Shown here in pieces: positions 59,405 through 64,000 of a stretch of 64,000 bases of DNA. The notes beneath the pieces were generated by a model. The model ran no database searches, was not told the origin of the DNA, and saw only the letters and a list, made by a program, of their open reading frames with translations. Made by a program: the position numbers and the translations under genes. The number at the start of each line of letters is the position of its first letter. The stretch's first letter is position 1. Source of the stretch: Panicum virgatum (Eukaryota > Streptophyta > Magnoliopsida > Poales > Poaceae); contig NC_053142.1 in assembly GCF_016808335.1 (NCBI RefSeq), positions 1,877,174 through 1,941,173 on the forward strand, read 5' to 3'.

Positions 59405-59661
59405 AAGCAAGATGACGATGATGACTTTGAATCTGTGGATTTTCCAAACTGTGTTGTGGCAAGCAACTAGTAAGTATCATATTCAAATAACTATTAATGT
59501 GGTTCTGTTTTGCCCTATTGCTGCTGGTCATTCTATGTTGCCATTATGTGAGATAAAATCTTTCTATGTGCTGCTCAATCTTTTTTCTACTGCTAGGAAC
59601 TAAATTTCATTGCTGTTGCTAACCATATGTGTTGCTGGATTTTGTTTGCCACCAACTAGGT

Positions 59662-59945
59662 GTTGACGCAAAAATCCACCGGTAGGATTCTCATGTCATT
59701 ACACGCTGAGGGCTTCGGAGATTTGCTTCACTCCGTAGTACAAAACCCAAATTTGTGTGGTGCTGGTGCCTAGTGTGCTAGTTAATTTGACCTGCAATTG
59801 ACAAGAGAGGGTAAATGTTAAATTCAGAAATGTGCAGCTAACCACTTAGCGACATGTGAGCAACACCTAGATCCAAACTCAATCGGCTCTCGTGATGAGA
59901 TCACGTCATAAAGCCGATGAACGTAATAGATCTAGGCTAGATAAC
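59662..59945 (+). repeat. LTR-like fragment
   Basis: Starts TGTTGACGCAAAAATCC, a typical grass gypsy LTR start, and is cut at 59946 by the minus-strand element. The rest may lie right of the window. Confidence 0.45.
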
Positions 59946-62900
59946 TGTAACACCCGGCTTATAAAAGAACATAAACCGAGCAATCATATACGTGCCAGGA
60001 TCAAGTCACACATATATACAACAGAATGAACAGTATATCATAGCACATATCACGTAAAAAGATATAATAAAGCAAATACGAATGTTATTTATTACATTAA
60101 TGACAAAATGTCTGATACAGCGGAAGCGAAGTACAAAATACGATAAAAGCTCTCTGAAGCTGAAGCAGGGCGCCACAGGGACGTCGACTGGGAGACGAAC
60201 ACCTAGAAGTCCTCGTAGTCCTGGTAGCGATGGACGAACTCCCTCGTGTCGGCAGGAACTGAGCAGCAGTAGCGTAGCCAAGAGGAAAAAGTAGAGAAGA
60301 GGCAAGGGTGAGTACACAACTTGTACTCAACAAGTATAATACAAACTATGAGGCTCTAAGGTTGGCTGACTCAACTGCATTAGCTTTTAAGTGTTGGCAA
60401 GATTTTATTATAGCTATTTACTACGAGTTGATGAATTACCATTAACTCGGTTACATAGTAATTAATCAGGATTGATTAAGAAACTACTGGGAACCAAACC
60501 GAAACCAAGCCACCAAGGTAACCCCGAGAAGCACCTCCCTCGTCGGAAGGAGATAACTCCACTAATCAAAAGGAGGATCTGGGCTGCTCATAACCGTGAG
60601 CACGGCTAGTATACCAGTTTTACACTCTGCAGAGGTTGCACATCTTTACCCACAAGTCGTGAGCTACGCCAGTTGTTCATCACACTTCCTTAGGTGAGAT
60701 GACTAGCGACTCACTACGAGGCCGTTACAAAGGATCTCGTTGGTAAGGCGTAACCGCGAGAGATAGGTCAGCGACGATGGGGCCCACCTCCGGGGGTACA
60801 AGCACAGGAGCGCAATCCAAGCACAGACCAAGCCGGAGGAGCAGGGACCATTGAAGCTTACTACTCTTGCCCCGCAGGTAAGTTACTCCAGACCAAAAAG
60901 ACCTAATTAGTAAGCCAAGTCTATCCCATTCTAGCCTTGTGGTAGCGCTGTTGTCCCAGGTTGTCGCTCTATGAACCGGTCCTTATGGAGAGTGGCCAAC
61001 CAAGCACTAAGCACTGTGCTGGCCCCCTAAACCATGTTTCTACAAAAACCATCTTTTAACGAGACGTGAGCCACTCATCCACACAGAGGGCCACTCTCAG
61101 AATTAAGTTCAAGTAAACCATTAATCAATTTAATTAAAAAGGACCAGAATGTGTTATAGCGCAACAACCTAGCACAACTAACCAAAATGCAACCCAAAGG
61201 TATATATAAAGGATATAAAGTGGCTAGGGAAGTCCTTATAGGCATACAGTATTAAAATGCAGTATGAAATTGTAATTAAAGTGATAGGTTGTTCATGTTA
61301 TACTTGCCTTCCTCGTACTGCTCTGGCTGCTGCTCAAACTGATCCGAAGACGGCTGCTCCGGGTACTGGTACTGGGGCTCCTCAGATGGATCAACGTCTA
61401 CTCACGAACACATGGCCAAAACAATGCACAATAATAAGCATACAAACAAACACTAATAAAAACTAAGAAACAATACATCAATACATAAAAACAGCACACT
61501 AAACTAATCTAGAACTATTCTACGCGTTACAACGATCGCGTGGATATAAAGAACACCTAAAACGGAGCTAAAACGCATTTTCTAGGCTAAAAACAAGGTT
61601 CAGGGGCTTATTTGTAATAAAAACAGGGTTCCAGGGGCTTTTCTGCTAAAACCGAGGACTAAAACGTAAATAAACATTAATTCCAGGGTCTAACTCGCAA
61701 AAAGACAGGGGCTGGACGGCGGGTTCAAATTCTAGGAAGCTCAGGGAGGTTCTTGCAAAGTTTTGGGCCTATCTGCGATTATTTTTCAAAAGAGGTGGAC
61801 TGCGGGTTGATTCTAGGAAAACTGGGGGGGGGGGTCTTTAACAAAAACACCAGGCGAACCGGTATCTTTGGATTACGGCTGTTGGATCTCGATCTGGTGG
61901 TCCAGATCTGATCGGTTTGGGTTCTAATCACAGGCGTCCATCTCGGATCGGACGGATCTGGGCAGATCGGGCGCGTGGGGGCGGCGCGGCTCGCCGGAAC
62001 TCCTTGTTCCGCGGCGGCGCGTGGCCGGAGAAGGGGGAACGGGGGCTGCCGGACTCGGTTTGGGCCCCGGTTTGGCCGTGGGGCATGAGAGATGCATGTG
62101 TAATCCACTGGTGGGCTTAGGCATGGGGATAGGGGCTCGGTTGAGGCCTGCGGCGGCGCAGGGCGGCGTGGTCTCGCCGGAGTAGACCGCTCGGGGGTTT
62201 CCAGGGCTACAGCCTACCGAAACTAGCGCAAAAAGGAAGGGGATACTAAGCTGATGCTCACAGAGGGGTCGTGGTGGTCGGAGGTGTGACGCAGCGGGGG
62301 GCGGCAGCGAGTTCCGGCGGCGAAGTTCGACGCGGGGTTTGGGGTCCGGGCGTTGCAGGGCGTCTCCGGCCTGCTAGTCCCACGGTCAGGTTCGGGGTCG
62401 TCCTGCGGAGATGCACAACGGTCAGGGAGGTCCGAGGATCCCCGGGGATGCGCAAATGGCCAGAGATCGGAGTTTACCGGGGTTGGGGAGCTCGGCGCGA
62501 TTCCGGTGCTGCAGTCCGAGAATTGGGGCGTGGCCGGCTTAGGAAGCTCCTTGTCGTCACGGCGGAGCTTCTGCGGGGATTCTCAGGGGCTGGGATGCCG
62601 CAGGGCGGCATGGCCGCGGTGGAGCAGCGACTCTGCTCCGGCGGCGCGATGGGGCGTGGCGTGTTTAGGGTTAGGGGTGGCGACGCGTGGGTGGATGGGT
62701 GCAGGGAAGCCGTGGGGTGGCTAATAAAGGGCAAGCCGGGGATCTCGGGGATGCGTGCTTGGCGGAGCCACGGCGGAGATCACGGCAGTTTCCGTTGAGC
62801 GCGCGGGGGATGCGGGAGGAGGAAGGCGACCCTGACGTGTGGGCCAGACGGGGCAGCGAGGGGGAGCGGGCGCACACTGGCAGGCGGGCCCGTGCGGGGC

Positions 62901-63354
62901 GACGCGGGGTGACGGGCTGCTGCGCGAGCGGGGGGGAGGCAGGCCTGCAGCGTGGGCCGTGCAGAGCTGGGCCGCGTGCGGGAAGAGAAGGGAAAAGGCT
63001 GGGCCGCAGGGGAAAGAGCGGGCTGGGCTGGGAAGTTGGGTTTGGGCTGGGTTGACTTTGGGTGTTGCTTGGCTGACAGGGTTTGGGTTTCTTTCTATTT
63101 CTATTTCTAGTTCTCCTTTCTATTCCTAATTCAAACAAAGTTTGAATTCAAATATAAATTTGAATTCAAACTACACTCAAATAAAAAACATGCACCAGCA
63201 TGAATGCAACACAAAAATTAAACCTATGATAAATTTTAATCATTAAGGAACAAAATTGAATTAAATACCCTACTAAACACAATAAACCTTAGAAATTTAA
63301 ATGAAGCCAATTGAATTTATTATAAAATGCTGGACTTTAATTTAGGGTGTTATA
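59946..63354 (-). repeat. 3' LTR of the minus-strand gypsy element
   Basis: Minus-strand start TATAACACCC (TG mutated to TA), end CGGGTGTTACA. It contains a GC-rich part (about 61900-63060), an AT-rich part, an acidic reading frame (61276-61398) and a GAGTACAAGTTGTGTACTC palindrome near 60310-60335, paralleling the other two long LTRs. Confidence 0.88.
61276..61398 (-). CDS. Short acidic reading frame inside the LTR
   Basis: DVDPSEEPQYQYPEQPSSDQ then FEQQPEQYEEGKYNMNNLSL and stop; 40 residues, no stops, rich in Glu, Gln, Pro and Tyr. An AG (GTGAGTAG) lies just upstream as possible acceptor. Third member of the set with 16260-16460 and 31313-31450. No known function. Confidence 0.4.
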   Translation of the reverse strand, partial: DVDPSEEPQYQYPEQPSSDQFEQQPEQYEEGKYNMNNLSL

Positions 63355-63390
63355 TACCCTACCCCCTTAAAGAAATCTCGTCCCCGAGAT

Positions 63391-64000
63391 TTAGCTGGGC
63401 TGGCTAGCAAAGAGGTCTGGATAGGTCTTCCTCAACTCATCTTCTCGCTCCCATGTAGCCTCAGCTTCACTGTGATGACCCCACTAAACTCTGCACATCA
63501 TGATGCGCTTGTTCCGAGTAACCCTCTCTGATGTCTCCAGAATCTTCACCGGATGCTCAGTATAAGTCAGATCTTCCTGGACATCTACTCCATGCAGTGG
63601 TGCCTGCTCCTCGGGTACTCGCAAACACCTCTTCAGCTGAGATATATGGAAGACATCATGAACTCCTGAGAGGCTGAGAGGTAACTCCAGGCTATAAGCA
63701 ACTTCGCCTTTCCGCTCTAGCACCTTGAATGGCCCCACATAACGAGGTGCTAATTTCCCTTTGACATTAAATCTGCGGATTCCTCTCATCGGAGACACCT
63801 TCAGGTATACATAATCACCGATACTAAAAGTCAGATCTCTCCGTTTGCCATCTGCATAGCTCTTTTGCCTGCTCTGTGCAATCCTCAGATTTTCTCGCAC
63901 AGCCTGAACCATCTGCTCTGCATCATCTATGATCTCAGGGCCAAAGAGCTGCTTCTCACCAATCTGATCCCAATAGAGAAGAGTCCTGCACTTTCTGCCA
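63391..64000 (-). pseudogene. Gypsy integrase C-terminus and chromodomain (partial)
   Basis: From the right edge: CRTLLYWDQIGEKQLFGPEI, VQAVRENLRIAQSRQKSYAD, YVYLKVSPMRGIRRFNVKGK, LAPRYVGPFKVLERKGEVAY, GVHDVFHISQLKRCLRVPEE, then chromodomain YTEHPVKILETSERVTRNKR, stop TAG at 63484-63486 (Gln expected in KVQW), then WGHHSEAEATWEREDELRK and the natural TAA at 63391-63393. The single internal stop truncates the chromodomain before its last aromatic-cage region and helix. Reading is open to the window edge. Confidence 0.9.

Larger units (their letters stand above)
56189..59470 (+). pseudogene. hAT transposase, RICESLEEPER-like, split and decayed
   Basis: Cut-and-paste transposase related to plant RICESLEEPER/DAYSLEEPER genes. 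Pieces: QLAIFVADRMVEHKWFNVLM, NYEWIGKKAIKNEWMTIFEY, DSISLTTDLW, PPHTGLVIANVVFDCLDEW, MPITLDNASNNDGAITNLKA up to 56674; a solo LTR (56675-58196); then YFHVQCAAHIVNLVVNDGLQ, YKMLESCTYYKEAF, stop 58486-58488, frameshift near 58590, LREAQKSRNPYLMSM, ILDPRFKMRYITW, and the hATC dimerisation domain (LDYWKVNSNAHRF, LAVPASSVSSESTFS, about 59070-59175). A terminal intron with GTATGT donor at 59300 and CAG ending 59404 leads to KQDDDDDFESVDFPN, stop 59468-59470. At least four stops in the 5' half. N-terminal BED finger not found. Inverted repeats not identified. Confidence 0.9.
59946..64000 (-). mobile_element. Minus-strand Ty3/gypsy chromovirus, 3' part
   Basis: In minus orientation: integrase C-terminus and chromodomain (64000-63391), polypurine tract TTTAAGGGGGTAGGG (63371-63357), then LTR 63354-59946 (3409 bp). 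The other LTR and most of pol lie beyond the right edge. Layout and LTR blocks resemble the element at 5649-17814, from which it is clearly diverged. Confidence 0.88.

Noticed and set aside
62258..63138. Overlapping Pro/Arg-rich ORFs in the right LTR
   Set aside because: GC-rich LTR block; frames open on both strands without recognisable domains.

Overview
The window is nuclear DNA of a grass (Poaceae), and almost all of it is a graveyard of transposable elements. The evidence is plant-type Helitron, chromodomain Ty3/gypsy, Tat-type gypsy and hAT relatives, a CYP93-family P450 with one short phase-0 intron, high GC in coding exons and AT-rich introns. Only one conventional gene looks intact: the P450 on the minus strand at 20925-22570. 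Everything else recognisable is a mobile element or a captured gene fragment, and every element ORF I could follow is broken by stops, frameshifts or nested insertions.

Layout: 1-3720 is the 3' part of an autonomous Helitron with a decayed Rep/helicase and a clear hairpin-CTAG terminus. 3721-5590 is unassigned. 5591-20661 is a non-autonomous hAT-like element (13-bp terminal inverted repeats, 8-bp target duplication 7/8 matched). It was split by a 12.2-kb chromodomain gypsy element (5649-17814) and by a 1.1-kb solo LTR (18422-19515). 20925-22570 is the P450. A second Helitron (22680-27551, minus strand) ends 109 bp upstream of the P450 start codon. It carries intron-containing fragments of two host genes: the C-terminus of a type I DnaJ/HSP40 with a CaaX end, and the first exons of an XBAT35/XBOS34-like ankyrin-RING ubiquitin ligase.

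27695 to about 52590 is one Tat-lineage gypsy element broken by four later arrivals: solo LTR B (28653-29724), a 4.4-kb minus-strand solo LTR (29877-34272), a coding-free element in LTR-internal-LTR-internal order (36193 to about 46966), and another solo LTR inside the integrase (50758-52132). Three of these four have perfect 5-bp target duplications, so the host element can be followed piece by piece.

52590-56180 holds poorly resolved LTR-like debris. 56189-59470 is a decayed hAT transposase gene split by a solo LTR (56675-58196, perfect GTATT duplication), with a recognisable spliced last exon. 59946-64000 is the LTR and the C-terminal integrase/chromodomain of a minus-strand gypsy element that runs off the right edge.

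The most interesting items are: the gene-capturing Helitron placed at the P450 promoter; a P450 that seems to lack about 20 residues of the F-helix/SRS2 region; a gypsy element whose two LTRs differ by one 2.3-kb block with CGG at both edges; a small acidic reading frame that recurs inside three different gypsy LTRs; and the coding-free LTR element with four degenerate internal modules that share a peptide-level pattern.
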